From Streptomyces griseorubiginosus (GTDB lineage: Bacteria; Actinomycetota; Actinomycetes; Streptomycetales; Streptomycetaceae), in contig NZ_KQ948742.1 of NCBI RefSeq assembly GCF_001514195.1, positions 186,001 through 250,000 on the forward strand: DNA of 64,000 bases, in the 5' to 3' direction. The notes below the pieces were generated by a model. It saw nothing but the letters and a program-made list of their open reading frames with translations. It was not told the DNA's origin and did not search any database. The translations under genes were made by a program, and so were the position numbers. Shown one piece after another: positions 28,349 through 36,581 of the stretch (its first letter is position 1; the number at the start of each line of letters is the position of its first letter).

Positions 28349-29769
28349 GCGGCGGCTCCTTCCAGGTCGAGCAAGGCGGGTAGTTCGTCGCGGGCGGTCT
28401 CGCGGTTGTGTTGGATCTCGCGGCGGATGTTGGCGGCGAGCCAGGATTCGCCGGGGGTGTGGCCGTGGCCGGCGTAGGACCAGTGCGCGAGGGTGAGCGT
28501 GGTCGCCTCCGGGTTGTCATCGGGGTCGGGCAGGCCGAGGGCTTCGCGGTGCTGGGCTGCGCGGTAGTCGGCGCGGACCTGCCGGAGGGCGCCGAGGGTG
28601 GTGGAGTAGCGGCGGGACTTGGTGGAGAAGTGGCCGCGGAAGCCGAGCATGTGAGCCCAGTCGAGGAGCTTGCGGTCCGGGTAGAGCTTGTGGAGGTCCA
28701 GGCAGGCCTCAATGAGCCGGCGGGGGTGGTCCGGGACTCCGAGGAGCACCAGGGCTTCCTTGTTGCCGACGCGGCGGTCAACGGTGCCGGTGGTCTCGGC
28801 TGCTTTGGTGGCGTACTTGGCGACGTACGAGGCAACCGCGGCTTCGGTGATCTCCTCGCCGTGTCCGAAGGCGCCAATCGGCTGCACGTCGAGCTGTGTG
28901 CCCCATCGAAGGGTGCGGGCCGGTTGCGTGATCGCGGGTTGGTTCGGGTCTGGCTGGTAGCGGGCCGGGGGCACGTCGACCGTGACGCGGGCAGCGGCAG
29001 CCCGGATCGAGTCGGTGAGCAGGCCGAGGGTGGCCCAGGCCGGGGGTGGATCGTCGGGCCCCGCGGGTCCGTCGAAGCGGATCACCGCATGGAAGTGCAC
29101 GGCCCCGCGCTTTTGGTACTCAGCGACCTTGCCGAAGGAGACCCGGGACTGTTCCTTGGCGTCCTTCTGCGTCAGGCCGGCCCGCTTGGCGATCTCACGG
29201 CGCAGATAGATCGTGAAGTACCGCCACAGCTCGGAGGCGTGGTTGTTCCACAGCACCGCGCCCGCGTAGTCGTACGAAGCCGGATCGAGCGGGGTGCCCA
29301 GCTCCGGGGCATCCTCGCCGTGCCGGGTGCCGCAACGGCAGGGCCGGTTTCCGGGGCGGTTGTGGACCGGGCCGAAGCTCGGGGCGGTGAGGGTGGCGAA
29401 CACCCGCGGGTGATTCCGGATCGTGTGCGGGGTGCCCTTGTCCGGGTCACCGACGAGCCCGGCGCGGATCAGGTGGTAGGTGTCGCCGGCGTAGGTCCAG
29501 GCGCACGAGGGACAGCGCGAGGCCCGCCGGTTGCCGCACGCGATCCGGAGCCGCCCACCGGGCTCGGTGTCGGTCGAGTAGGTGTGCAGGACCTGTCCGG
29601 ACACCGCGTCCCGGGTGACGGTGGAGCCTTGCAGGTGGATGGGGTCGGAGCAGCCGCCGGTGCGGCGGATCTGGTCTTGGATGCGGTCGAAGCCGGTGGA
29701 CCCGGCCAGCCTCAGCACGTCGGCGAGGGTGGCCGGGTCCAGGCCCGCCATGGTGGCGGTGTCGCTCAC
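28345..29769 (-). CDS. repSA: Rolling-circle replication initiator, RepSA-like
   Basis: 474-residue initiator. A Cys-rich N-terminal segment (CGNRRASRCPSCAW) is a likely zinc site, HFHAVIRFDGP holds the two-His metal motif of rolling-circle initiators, and YVAKYATK supplies the Tyr-containing motif for nicking. It should nick the element's double-strand origin after excision. GTG start. It is the largest gene of the int-xis-rep unit. The acidic Pro/Thr patches and C-terminal EGAAA tail carry no known motif. Confidence 0.92.
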   Translation of the reverse strand: MSDTATMAGLDPATLADVLRLAGSTGFDRIQDQIRRTGGCSDPIHLQGSTVTRDAVSGQVLHTYSTDTEPGGRLRIACGNRRASRCPSCAWTYAGDTYHLIRAGLVGDPDKGTPHTIRNHPRVFATLTAPSFGPVHNRPGNRPCRCGTRHGEDAPELGTPLDPASYDYAGAVLWNNHASELWRYFTIYLRREIAKRAGLTQKDAKEQSRVSFGKVAEYQKRGAVHFHAVIRFDGPAGPDDPPPAWATLGLLTDSIRAAAARVTVDVPPARYQPDPNQPAITQPARTLRWGTQLDVQPIGAFGHGEEITEAAVASYVAKYATKAAETTGTVDRRVGNKEALVLLGVPDHPRRLIEACLDLHKLYPDRKLLDWAHMLGFRGHFSTKSRRYSTTLGALRQVRADYRAAQHREALGLPDPDDNPEATTLTLAHWSYAGHGHTPGESWLAANIRREIQHNRETARDELPALLDLEGAAA

Positions 29770-29773
29770 GTGG

Positions 29774-29989
29774 TCACTTCCTGCCGTGCGCGGGGCCGTG
29801 GTGGGCGGTGTAGTCGTCGACCAGGGCCTTGACGTCCGTGTTGCCGTTGGCGTGGTCCTCAGCGCCGCAGCCGCCGCAGACGTAGTCGCCCTGAGAGCGG
29901 CTGTACTTGGTGGCGCCCTTGACGCGCAGGCCGGGGCTTTCCTCGGTCGGGGTGAGGTCGGCGGGGAGCTTGCGGAACATGCCCGTCAC
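29774..29989 (-). CDS. Small zinc-finger-like protein in AICE
   Basis: 71-residue protein with CGGCGAEDH near the middle and a HHGPAH segment at the C-terminus, suggesting a single zinc site. It starts with GTG overlapping the preceding stop and ends 4 bp before rep. Similar short Cys-containing proteins occur beside rep in other AICEs. Function unknown. Confidence 0.75.
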   Translation of the reverse strand: MTGMFRKLPADLTPTEESPGLRVKGATKYSRSQGDYVCGGCGAEDHANGNTDVKALVDDYTAHHGPAHGRK

Positions 29990-30171
29990 CTCCCGATCTG
30001 GACGAGGGCGGCGGGGGCGTGGTGGGCGTGGCCGGTGCCCTGGCAGACGGGGCAGACCACCCGCAGCAGGGCGCGGGAGCCGTCGCGGCGACGGGCGCCG
30101 GTGGTGATGGAGACGGCGGGGAAGCCGTCGCAGTGGTGGCAGATCGGGCGGTTCGTGAGGCGGACAGGCAT
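29986..30171 (-). CDS. Small DnaJ-like zinc-ribbon protein in AICE
   Basis: 61 residues from the ATG (MPVRLTNRPICHHCDG). Two CxxC knuckles, CHHC and CPVCQGTG, resemble half of the DnaJ Cys-rich repeat. The frame is open further up to a GTG at 30270 that overlaps the spdB stop; either start may be used, and the ATG is chosen because similarity to zinc-ribbon peptides begins there. Probably a DNA- or protein-binding accessory of element transfer; no direct evidence. Confidence 0.65.
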   Translation of the reverse strand: MPVRLTNRPICHHCDGFPAVSITTGARRRDGSRALLRVVCPVCQGTGHAHHAPAALVQIGR

Positions 30172-30266
30172 GATGGACGGAGCCCTTTCGGATCGAGAGA
30201 TCGGGAAGTGGTGCAGGGCCGTCCGGGGCGGCGGAAACTTGGCGGTTGAGGCCGCCCCGGAGGGCT

Positions 30267-30644
30267 TCACTTGAAACGGCGGTGCGTCGAGCGGACGGGC
30301 CGGGATCGGCGTCCGTGGTGCTTGCGCGGCGCGCGGGAGCGCCGCCGGGTGCCCGCGTGGGATAACTCCCGTTTCTTGGCGCGGTTGATCGTGTAGCTCA
30401 GGCCCCCGGTCGCGGACAGGACCGCAACGGCAGCGCCGGCGACGATCTGAGCCACGAAGGCGATCACCAGCAGGACCACCACGGCGGACGTGGCGATGAC
30501 CAGGGTGAGGACGATGGGGCCCTTGTAGGAGCGGGGAGCCTCTTGGACGATCACGACCTTGCGGATGTCCGTGCCGTTGGGGATCTGCCGGTAGAGGTCA
30601 GCGGGGATGTGGCCGGCGCGGAGCTGGTCTTCGGGTAACTGCAT
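30267..30644 (-). CDS. spdB: Spread protein SpdB-like membrane protein
   Basis: 125 residues: a soluble N-terminus (LPEDQLRAGHIPADLYRQIP), two adjacent hydrophobic helices (about 45-90, IVLTLVIATSAVVVLLVIAF and the Gly/Ala-rich segment after it), and a strongly basic C-terminus (SRAPRKHHGRRSRP). This layout matches SpdB proteins, which help spread conjugative elements from hypha to hypha across septa. Located in the transfer operon. Confidence 0.8.
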   Translation of the reverse strand: MQLPEDQLRAGHIPADLYRQIPNGTDIRKVVIVQEAPRSYKGPIVLTLVIATSAVVVLLVIAFVAQIVAGAAVAVLSATGGLSYTINRAKKRELSHAGTRRRSRAPRKHHGRRSRPVRSTHRRFK

Positions 30645-30660
30645 CGATCGGCCCTCCCTG

Positions 30661-30846
30661 TCAGCCGGTGCAGCGGTGCGTGCGGGCGGCGAGTTCGGCG
30701 GCGGAGCGGTCGCGGTGTTCAGTGGAGAAGCCGCACTCCGGGGCGGTGCAGGCGGCGGTGTGCCGGGTCTGGCCGCGGCCGTTGTTGAACGTGCCGACCC
30801 GGACGGGGCCGATGCGGATCACGTCGTAGAAGCGGTTCGGTCGCAC
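30661..30846 (-). CDS. Mobile element transfer protein, small Cys/His type
   Basis: 61 residues with a compact Cys/His pattern, CTAPECGF...H...H-x-C, that can hold one zinc. The N-terminal RFYDVIRIGPVRVGTF recurs in 'mobile element transfer' proteins of streptomycete plasmids as I remember them. GTG start after an AAGGAGG-type site. It belongs to the spd gene run. Confidence 0.75.
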   Translation of the reverse strand: MRPNRFYDVIRIGPVRVGTFNNGRGQTRHTAACTAPECGFSTEHRDRSAAELAARTHRCTG

Positions 30847-30865
30847 GGTTGAACCTCCTTTTCAG

Positions 30866-31513
30866 TCAGGCGAGTTGGGCGACGATCGCGCCGGCGAGGT
30901 CTTCGGGGATACCGAGCCGGGCGCGCAGGGTGGCGGTGTCGATCTCGGCACCAGTCCGGGCGCGATGGTCGGCGGCGATCTTCCGGGCGTGATCCACCAG
31001 CGCCGGGGGCACTGGCGGGGCCGGAGCTTCCGGCAGCGCCGGGACCGGCTCAGGCGTGGCAATCTCGGGGGCCGGAGTGGCCGGCTCGGGGCGGTCGAGG
31101 TCAATCACCGGCGCCGGACTGGAGACCGGCTCAGGAGCCAACTCGCTTGTATGTGAGGCGGGTTGGTGGGCGAGCAGGGTGCCGCCGAGGAAGGCGAGTG
31201 CGGGCCAGCCGGCGACGAGGATGCGCAGCCAAGCCGGGACGTGCTCCAGGTCGAGAAGCCCAGCGGTGGCGATGTTCGCGCCCAGCGAGGCAACGAGGGC
31301 GACCAGGAACCAGAACCAGGCCAGCTTTGAGCGTTCGGTGCGCAGCCGCCGCCACACGGCGACCAGGAGCAGATCGACGGAGACCGGGTAGGCCCAGGCC
31401 TTCCATCCGCTCTGGCCGGCAGCGGCGGCGAGGTCGTGCAGGTGGGCGAAGGACAACGCACCGGCGATCACGGCCTGAACCAGGACAGCGTCGGGGCGGA
31501 ACGATCGGGGCAT
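30866..31513 (-). CDS. DUF2637 membrane protein of the AICE transfer cluster
   Basis: 215 residues with four hydrophobic helices in the first half (VLVQAVIAGALSFAHLHDL, VDLLLVAVWRRL, LAWFWFLVALVASLGANIAT, ILVAGWPALAFLGGTLL), then a Pro/Ala/Glu-rich linker and a helical C-terminus (DTATLRARLGIPEDLAGAIV) like a small winged helix. DUF2637 proteins accompany Tra in AICEs and plasmids and are thought to take part in spreading. The ATG is preferred over the GTG three codons earlier because GAAGGAG then has normal spacing. Confidence 0.85.
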   Translation of the reverse strand: MPRSFRPDAVLVQAVIAGALSFAHLHDLAAAAGQSGWKAWAYPVSVDLLLVAVWRRLRTERSKLAWFWFLVALVASLGANIATAGLLDLEHVPAWLRILVAGWPALAFLGGTLLAHQPASHTSELAPEPVSSPAPVIDLDRPEPATPAPEIATPEPVPALPEAPAPPVPPALVDHARKIAADHRARTGAEIDTATLRARLGIPEDLAGAIVAQLA

Positions 31514-31591
31514 GGTCTTCACCTCCTTCGCGGGGGTCGGGCCGGGGGGCGGGGCGGGGAGCGGTGTCCGGCCGCCCGGCCCCGGCGGGGT

Positions 31592-31759
31592 TCAGTCGTC
31601 GGCGGGGATCTCGCCGGCGCCCAGGCAGCCCAGGCAGATCCCGGTCTGTGCGCCGGCGACGCGCTGTTTGCGGCCGACGCGGACGGTGCGGGAGACCTCG
31701 CCGGTGCCCTTGCAGGTCGGACAGGGCGTGGTCTTCGGCTGGGTGGTTTTGCGTGCCAT
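31592..31759 (-). CDS. Tiny DnaJ-like CxxCxGxG protein in AICE
   Basis: 55-residue peptide, MARKTTQPKTTPCPTCKGTG... with a second knuckle CLGCLGAGE. The two CxxCxGxG units, 25 residues apart, copy the zinc module of DnaJ without a J domain. It sits between the DUF2637 gene and tra with small gaps. Conserved short genes like this are common in streptomycete conjugative elements; molecular role unknown. Confidence 0.75.
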   Translation of the reverse strand: MARKTTQPKTTPCPTCKGTGEVSRTVRVGRKQRVAGAQTGICLGCLGAGEIPADD

Positions 31760-31840
31760 GAGCGATCTCCAGACGGGTTTTCGGCATGGCTCGGGTAGGG
31801 ACCTGGCGCGAGGCGGTCACGCCGACCGTTGAGCGGGGTG

Positions 31841-33187
31841 CTAGTCCGTGACGGGCCGGGGCCGGACCATGGGCGGGGTGGTCGGCATCGGCGGCACGGT
31901 GATCTGTCCCACGGGCCGGAACGGGGCCAGGAATGGCAGCTCCGGGACCAGGTGGGCGAACTCGCGGCAGGTCGCGGCCGCCTCGTCGGGGGTGATCTCG
32001 GGGGTGCGGATGCGGGACCATCCGCCGGTGGTGTCGCCGGCCACGGCGATGCCGGGACGGTCCGGGGCGATCGTGGTCACCGCGGTCACCGCGTCGGGGG
32101 CGATGTCGCCCAGGCCCATGTCGGCGGTCTGCTTGTCGTTGACGCGGTGCACGACCCGTCCGGTGAGCTGGGCACGCAGGGCGGTTGCGCCACGGCCGAG
32201 GTCGGAGCCGAAACGCTGCCCGCAGACTTCCAGGTAGATGCCGACCGCGCGGGCCATCTGCCCGAGGCGGACCAGTTGCATGACGGTCTTGTCGCGGGCC
32301 GGCTCATCCTTCTTCGAGGTAACGAAGAACAGTTCCGCGATCTCGTCGACCAGGACCACCAGCGGCACCGGCCGCACCTGATCGGGTAGCTCCCACAGGT
32401 CTGAGACGCCGTAGAGGGCGAGGAGATCGAAGCGCTCCTCCATTTCCATGACCAACGCGTCGATCAGCTTGCCGGCGTCATCCGGGCTGGTCACCAGCGC
32501 CGACAGGCGCGAGGCATAGCGGTTCTGTTCGACACCGCGCTTGCAGTCGATACCGACCAGGGCGACCGGTAACTGTGCCAGCCCCTTGATCAGGTTGCGC
32601 TGATACATCGACTTCCCGGACTGGTTCGCACCCAGGGTGAGGGCGTGCGGCACCTTGCGGTAGTCCCGCTCGAAGACCGTGCCGTCCTCCCGCAACGCCA
32701 CCGGAACCACCAGGTCACGAGGCCGCGCCTTACGCGGCAGCTTCACCCGGTTCAGGACATCCCAGCCCGTCATGCGCAGCTCGACATAGCCCGGCTTGGT
32801 CTCCATCACGGTCACCGACCGCACCCCGAACGCGTGCCGCAGACGCTCCGTCGAGGCAGCGATGTCGGCAGGCTCCAGGCCAGCAGGCAGACGCAGGGTG
32901 ATGCGCAGACCGGTCGAGGTCGGACGGACCCGGCGGATCTTCGGCGGCACCGGGCGAACCTCGCTGCGGGCCACGTTGCGCTTGACGAAGGCCCGGAAGC
33001 CGGACGGCTGCACGGTCAGCCCGCACACGTCCATCGTCGAGTTGTAGTTCCAGGTGAACCGGCCCCACGTGACCGGCATCCCGACCAGCGACCAGTACAC
33101 GCGGGGTGCGCGAGCCTTGGCGTAGCCGAGACCACCGGCACCGGCCGCTGCTCCGGCCAGTTCGACGTAGGTGACCAGGTCGGTCAT
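31841..33187 (-). CDS. traSA: FtsK/SpoIIIE-type conjugal translocase, TraSA-like
   Basis: 448-residue membrane-associated DNA pump that moves the double-stranded element between hyphae. A short N-terminal hydrophobic segment (VELAGAAAGAGGLGYA) is followed by the motor domain: Walker A GANQSGKSM and Walker B VPLVVLVDEIAELFF, then the RxGQ-like MARAVGIYLEVCGQR arm. The C-terminus (about 390-448) is the expected place for the winged helix that reads the element's clt repeats. Only one Tra gene is needed in this transfer type. Confidence 0.93.
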   Translation of the reverse strand: MTDLVTYVELAGAAAGAGGLGYAKARAPRVYWSLVGMPVTWGRFTWNYNSTMDVCGLTVQPSGFRAFVKRNVARSEVRPVPPKIRRVRPTSTGLRITLRLPAGLEPADIAASTERLRHAFGVRSVTVMETKPGYVELRMTGWDVLNRVKLPRKARPRDLVVPVALREDGTVFERDYRKVPHALTLGANQSGKSMYQRNLIKGLAQLPVALVGIDCKRGVEQNRYASRLSALVTSPDDAGKLIDALVMEMEERFDLLALYGVSDLWELPDQVRPVPLVVLVDEIAELFFVTSKKDEPARDKTVMQLVRLGQMARAVGIYLEVCGQRFGSDLGRGATALRAQLTGRVVHRVNDKQTADMGLGDIAPDAVTAVTTIAPDRPGIAVAGDTTGGWSRIRTPEITPDEAAATCREFAHLVPELPFLAPFRPVGQITVPPMPTTPPMVRPRPVTD

Positions 33188-33189
33188 GG

Positions 33190-33522
33190 TCAGGCCCCCA
33201 GCGGGGTGATCGCGACCGCACGGAAGCTGATCCCGTGCCGCTTCTGGCCGTTGAACTCGTTCTCCCAGTCACGGGCCTTGAGACCGATGACCTTGACCGG
33301 CGTACCCGGTGCCAGACCCTCCGGGAAACCCGTCTCCGGGACGGTCACCTGGTAGAGGTTGCCCTCTCCCTCGTCCGAGATCAGCAGGCCCACCGTCGAC
33401 AGGCCCGCGCCCGTCTCCCGGTCCACGGCCCGCTCCCCGGTCTGCTTGTTGACCACCTTCGGCGCCGGCTCGGTCGCCACGAACACGAGAGCAGTCGAAG
33501 TGTCGATCTTGAAGGACGGCAT
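33190..33522 (-). CDS. SCO3933-type regulatory protein
   Basis: 110-residue all-beta-looking protein (FKIDTSTALVFVATEPAPKV... GLKARDWENEFNGQKRHGI). It is the usual first gene of the tra operon in AICEs, 2 bp before tra, and NCBI names relatives after SCO3933. It would be the first gene read from the promoter under the KorSA-like operators. Exact activity is not known. Confidence 0.8.
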   Translation of the reverse strand: MPSFKIDTSTALVFVATEPAPKVVNKQTGERAVDRETGAGLSTVGLLISDEGEGNLYQVTVPETGFPEGLAPGTPVKVIGLKARDWENEFNGQKRHGISFRAVAITPLGA

Positions 33523-33566
33523 ACGTCACTCCTTTGTCGCGGCGCACCTCTACCTCGATGCGCCAA

Positions 33567-33641
33567 CTGGCTTGAGCCACTTACTGGCTTAAGCCAGTTG
33601 AGCACACGATGGCGCCGGGGTCAACAAGGTGGCTTGAGCCA
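33567..33641. promoter_or_regulatory. Three operator copies for the KorSA-like repressor
   Basis: CTGGCTTGAGCCAC (33567-33580), the perfect palindrome CTGGCTTAAGCCAG (33584-33597), and TGGCTTGAGCCAGT (33630-33643) lie in the 136-bp gap between the divergent tra operon and the GntR gene. The third copy is about 20 bp before the repressor start. The layout fits autorepression plus repression of transfer. Confidence 0.88.
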
Positions 33642-33658
33642 GTTGCTAGACTTGGGGC

Positions 33659-34435
33659 ATGACGTCCGCCCGCCCCACGACTCCTCAGCCGCCCAGCCGG
33701 CGCATTGCCGAAGAACTTCGTCGTCAGATCGAGGTCGGTGAGCTGCACCCCGGTGACAAGCTGCCGTCTGAGCGGGCGTTGGCCGAGACGTACGGGGCCG
33801 CTCGAAACACCGCGCGCGAGGCGATTCGGATCCTCGCTGAGCAGGGACTCGTCACCGCGAAGCACGGGAGCGGTGTCTTCGTGAGGGAGCCGCAGAGGCT
33901 GTTTCGCTTCGGCAGCGATCGCTACTCGCTCAAGAACCGTGAAACGGGGCTGACGCCGTTCCGGTTGGAAGCGAAGCGGCAGGGCAAGACCGCCAGAATC
34001 GAGGTCCCATCCATCACTCGCGAGAGGCCGCCGGCGGACGTCGCGGAACGCCTCAAAGTGCCAGTCGGCGAAGAGAGCGTTGTCCATCGGGAGAACCACT
34101 ACTTCGCAGATGACGAGCCGGTGCAGATCGTGTCCACCTACATCCGGTGGGACGAGGCGCAGGGGACGTTGCTCATGCAGCCCAAGACCGGGAAGGACGG
34201 CATCTATGGCCGTCTAGAGGAGTTGGGGCATGTCATGACGCGCGTCCGTGACGAGATCAGCGCAAGGATGCCCACCCCGGAAGAAGCCGCGATCCTCGAA
34301 CTCTTGCCAGGTGTGCCCGTCCTGGAAGTACTGCACACGAGCCTCGATCAAGACGGGGCCCCCTTTGAGGTCTCGCGGTACGTACACCGAGCCGACCAGA
34401 CCGGATTGCTCTACGAACTGCCAGTCGAGCGATGA
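33659..34435 (+). CDS. korSA: GntR-family transcriptional repressor, KorSA-like
   Basis: 258 residues. The N-terminal winged helix (RRIAEELRRQIEVGELHPGD, ERALAETYGAARNTAREAIR) is typical GntR; the C-terminal UTRA domain (about 90-245) contains ENHYFADDEPVQIVSTYIRW. In pSAM2 the related KorSA represses transfer and its own gene, keeping the element integrated. The palindromic repeats immediately upstream support the same role. Downstream GNAT gene starts 10 bp after the stop. Confidence 0.88.
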   Translation: MTSARPTTPQPPSRRIAEELRRQIEVGELHPGDKLPSERALAETYGAARNTAREAIRILAEQGLVTAKHGSGVFVREPQRLFRFGSDRYSLKNRETGLTPFRLEAKRQGKTARIEVPSITRERPPADVAERLKVPVGEESVVHRENHYFADDEPVQIVSTYIRWDEAQGTLLMQPKTGKDGIYGRLEELGHVMTRVRDEISARMPTPEEAAILELLPGVPVLEVLHTSLDQDGAPFEVSRYVHRADQTGLLYELPVER

Positions 34436-34445
34436 GGAGCCGCAC

Positions 34446-34958
34446 GTGAAGTCCCTGACAGTCCGCCCGTTCGAAGACAGTGATTTGGCCGACGCCGCGG
34501 CGGCGTTGATCGATGTGCACGCCACTGACGGGTATCCGGTCGAAGGAGTCGATGAGCCAGAGGCCTGGTTGCGCTCTGCTGACGTGATCGCCTCATGGGT
34601 GGGTGAGCTGGATGGAGTCGTAGTCGGGCACGTGGCGATCATGCATCCACACGGCGAGGACGCTGTCTCTCTTTGGATGCAGCAGAGCGGCGACAAGGAA
34701 GATCAGATTGCCGTCCTGGCCAGGCTGTTCGTCGTCAAGTCAGCCAGGAAGCATGCCGTCGGAGAGCGCCTCATGCAGGCAGCCATGGAGCATGCCAAGG
34801 GGCACAGACTTCGTCTCGTCCTGGACGTGATGACCAAGGACACTGCCGCTATGCGGCTGTACGAACGACTTGGATGGCGCGAGATCGGGCGAGCTTCGCA
34901 CCATTACGGGAACGGCCAAAGTATCGACGCCGTGTGCTACGTCGCCCCCCAGGCCTGA
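34446..34958 (+). CDS. GNAT family N-acetyltransferase (AICE)
   Basis: 170 residues with the GNAT core: ARLFVVKSARKHAVGERLMQ forms the acetyl-CoA loop and MTKDTAAMRLYERLGWREIG the C-terminal part. GTG start with GAGGAG upstream, 10 bp after korSA, so both are likely co-transcribed. Such acetyltransferases often follow korSA-type genes in AICEs; substrate unknown. Confidence 0.88.
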   Translation: MKSLTVRPFEDSDLADAAAALIDVHATDGYPVEGVDEPEAWLRSADVIASWVGELDGVVVGHVAIMHPHGEDAVSLWMQQSGDKEDQIAVLARLFVVKSARKHAVGERLMQAAMEHAKGHRLRLVLDVMTKDTAAMRLYERLGWREIGRASHHYGNGQSIDAVCYVAPQA

Positions 34959-35925
34959 GCTGTTACAGGTTTCTCTACCTCATCAAGCCCCGCCGTTCCG
35001 GCGGGCAGGGGTGGTCCCGCCACCGCAGCCCGCGGGCTCCAACGAAGCCCCCAGCCGTCGCGCACTTGGGATAACAGGACTCGACAGCAACCGTAAGGTT
35101 CCTCAGTCTCCCCATCCTTCACAGCCCCTCAGGGCTTGAGCCTCTATCCCCTTGGCCACCGGTCCTCCAGCGGCTGAGGTCCAGGGTGGAGGCTCTTGGC
35201 CTTCGGCCATCCGGCAGCTGTGACCCATCCGGCTCTCCGGCCGCCACCGCCTTGATCACACACCACCGGCCCGCACTGCGGGCCGGCGCGCGGCTCGGGG
35301 GCTCGGGGCTTCGCTCCGCCTTCGGCCCGCGCCGCCCCGGCCCCCGGCCCCGCGCCACCTGACGATGCCCCGGGGTGATCACGCTTTTCGCTCTGGCCCC
35401 GCCAAGGGTCGACGCACCGGACCGAGCCTGATCCCGACCATGACCCCGACACCGCCAGGCCCTGACCTTGGGGAAGACGACATGGGCCCACAGGTCTGCA
35501 TGCACGGTGCAGGCACGGACCAACAGACGCTTTGACTCCAAAAGCAGGTGCGCGACGGCTGGGGGCTTCGTTGGAGCCCGCGGGCCCACAGCAGCCCAGG
35601 GTGAGAACAAGCCTCCGGCGGGGGCGCTCAGGCTCCGAGATGGCGGGGGCGCCGTACGCGGGTGCCGGCCGAGAAGTGGCGTGCGTGGGGTGCTTCCATC
35701 CCGCCTGCCATCGACCCAGGCAGAGCCGAGCAGACGCGGCCCATGGCGTCCAGGTCGTTCGTACAGTGGCGCGCTCCACCTGGACGCCATGAACCACGCC
35801 CGCTCCACGGTGTGTGGGCCGACGGCAGACGGGATGGAAGCTGGGGTTAGTCGTGGGCTGGTCTACGAGGTAGACGTCTCGGAAACCCGGTCGTCTCGTC
35901 ATACCGCGCCTGTCAGAATCCCCGC
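34959..35925. other. Long non-coding zone of the AICE with a 38-bp inverted repeat
   Basis: 967 bp without a convincing gene; frames open on the minus strand have low-complexity composition. The 38-bp sequence starting GCCCGCGGGCTCCAACGAAG at 35028-35065 recurs exactly inverted at 35548-35585, giving arms 482 bp apart. A small hairpin (CCCCGCCG/CGGCGGG) lies near 34987. Size, position and secondary-structure potential suit a single-strand origin or the cis-acting locus of transfer; this is inference. Confidence 0.7.
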
Positions 35926-36420
35926 ATGGATGGCCAGGCGGTTTGGAGCCTAAGTCGCTCCACATTCGACAACACGAGCTTCCTCGTAGCGATGCATGAT
36001 CTTCTCGGGCACGCGGTAGCAGCCGAGTTGATGATGAACAGTGTCATCTCGGCTCACCTGGGACGTAACCTTGAGACGATCTTGCTGCTCGAAGCCAAGG
36101 CCATCTCACAGATGAGCGTGAACAGCAGAATCTCACTGCTGGAAGAGATCATGCAGCAAGAGGGCTGGGACCAAGACTTTCCCTTTGTCGTGCCCGTGCT
36201 TCGGGCGATCTTCGCCATGCGCAACAAGCTGGCTCACTCGGTGGCTTACGGCTTTGACTTGAGTGTCCGATCGTCCGTTCGGCGTGGTTCGGTATCGGAA
36301 GAGTCGATACCAATACAAACCATTACAGGCCTATCTAGGTCGGCTCATTTCGTGACCAACGTTGAGATGTCATTTCTTCAGGTGCGCGCTCTCCCGGAGT
36401 CGTACTGGACGGCCGACTAG
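35926..36420 (+). CDS. HEPN-motif protein, AICE cargo
   Basis: 164 residues, mostly helical. The segment IFAMRNKLAHSVAYGF contains R99-N-K-L-A-H104, the R-x4-H signature of HEPN domains, many of which are RNases in toxin-antitoxin and antiphage systems. Helices before it (HAVAAELMMNSVISAHL, MSVNSRISLLEEIM) fit the HEPN four-helix bundle. No membrane segment. No clear ribosome site precedes the ATG, so the message may be leaderless. GC content is lower than in the neighbours, suggesting transfer. No antitoxin-type MNT partner is adjacent. RNase activity is inferred from the motif only. Confidence 0.7.
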   Translation: MDGQAVWSLSRSTFDNTSFLVAMHDLLGHAVAAELMMNSVISAHLGRNLETILLLEAKAISQMSVNSRISLLEEIMQQEGWDQDFPFVVPVLRAIFAMRNKLAHSVAYGFDLSVRSSVRRGSVSEESIPIQTITGLSRSAHFVTNVEMSFLQVRALPESYWTAD

Positions 36421-36581
36421 CCGGGCATCTCATTGGGGACCGTTCACTCAGCGTGGCCATCGTCGAGCTGCACGTGGAAACGGTGCGTTCGTCGCGTGAT
36501 GGTGTCAATCTGGACGTGAGCCCTGCGGTCCTTGGGCTGTACGTGTAGCGTTCGTCACTCGTTTGAGGGGATGGGGGCCTC

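Noticed and set aside
28408..29832. 474-codon plus-strand frame opposite the rolling-circle initiator gene
   Set aside because: Gly/Val/Ala/Arg-rich shadow with no motif; the minus strand carries the initiator motifs and overlaps xis properly.
35119..35965. Two long minus-strand frames in the AICE non-coding zone
   Set aside because: Composition is low-complexity (Gly, Arg, Pro, Ala, Ser), no ribosome site, and both span the inverted repeat; treated as non-coding.
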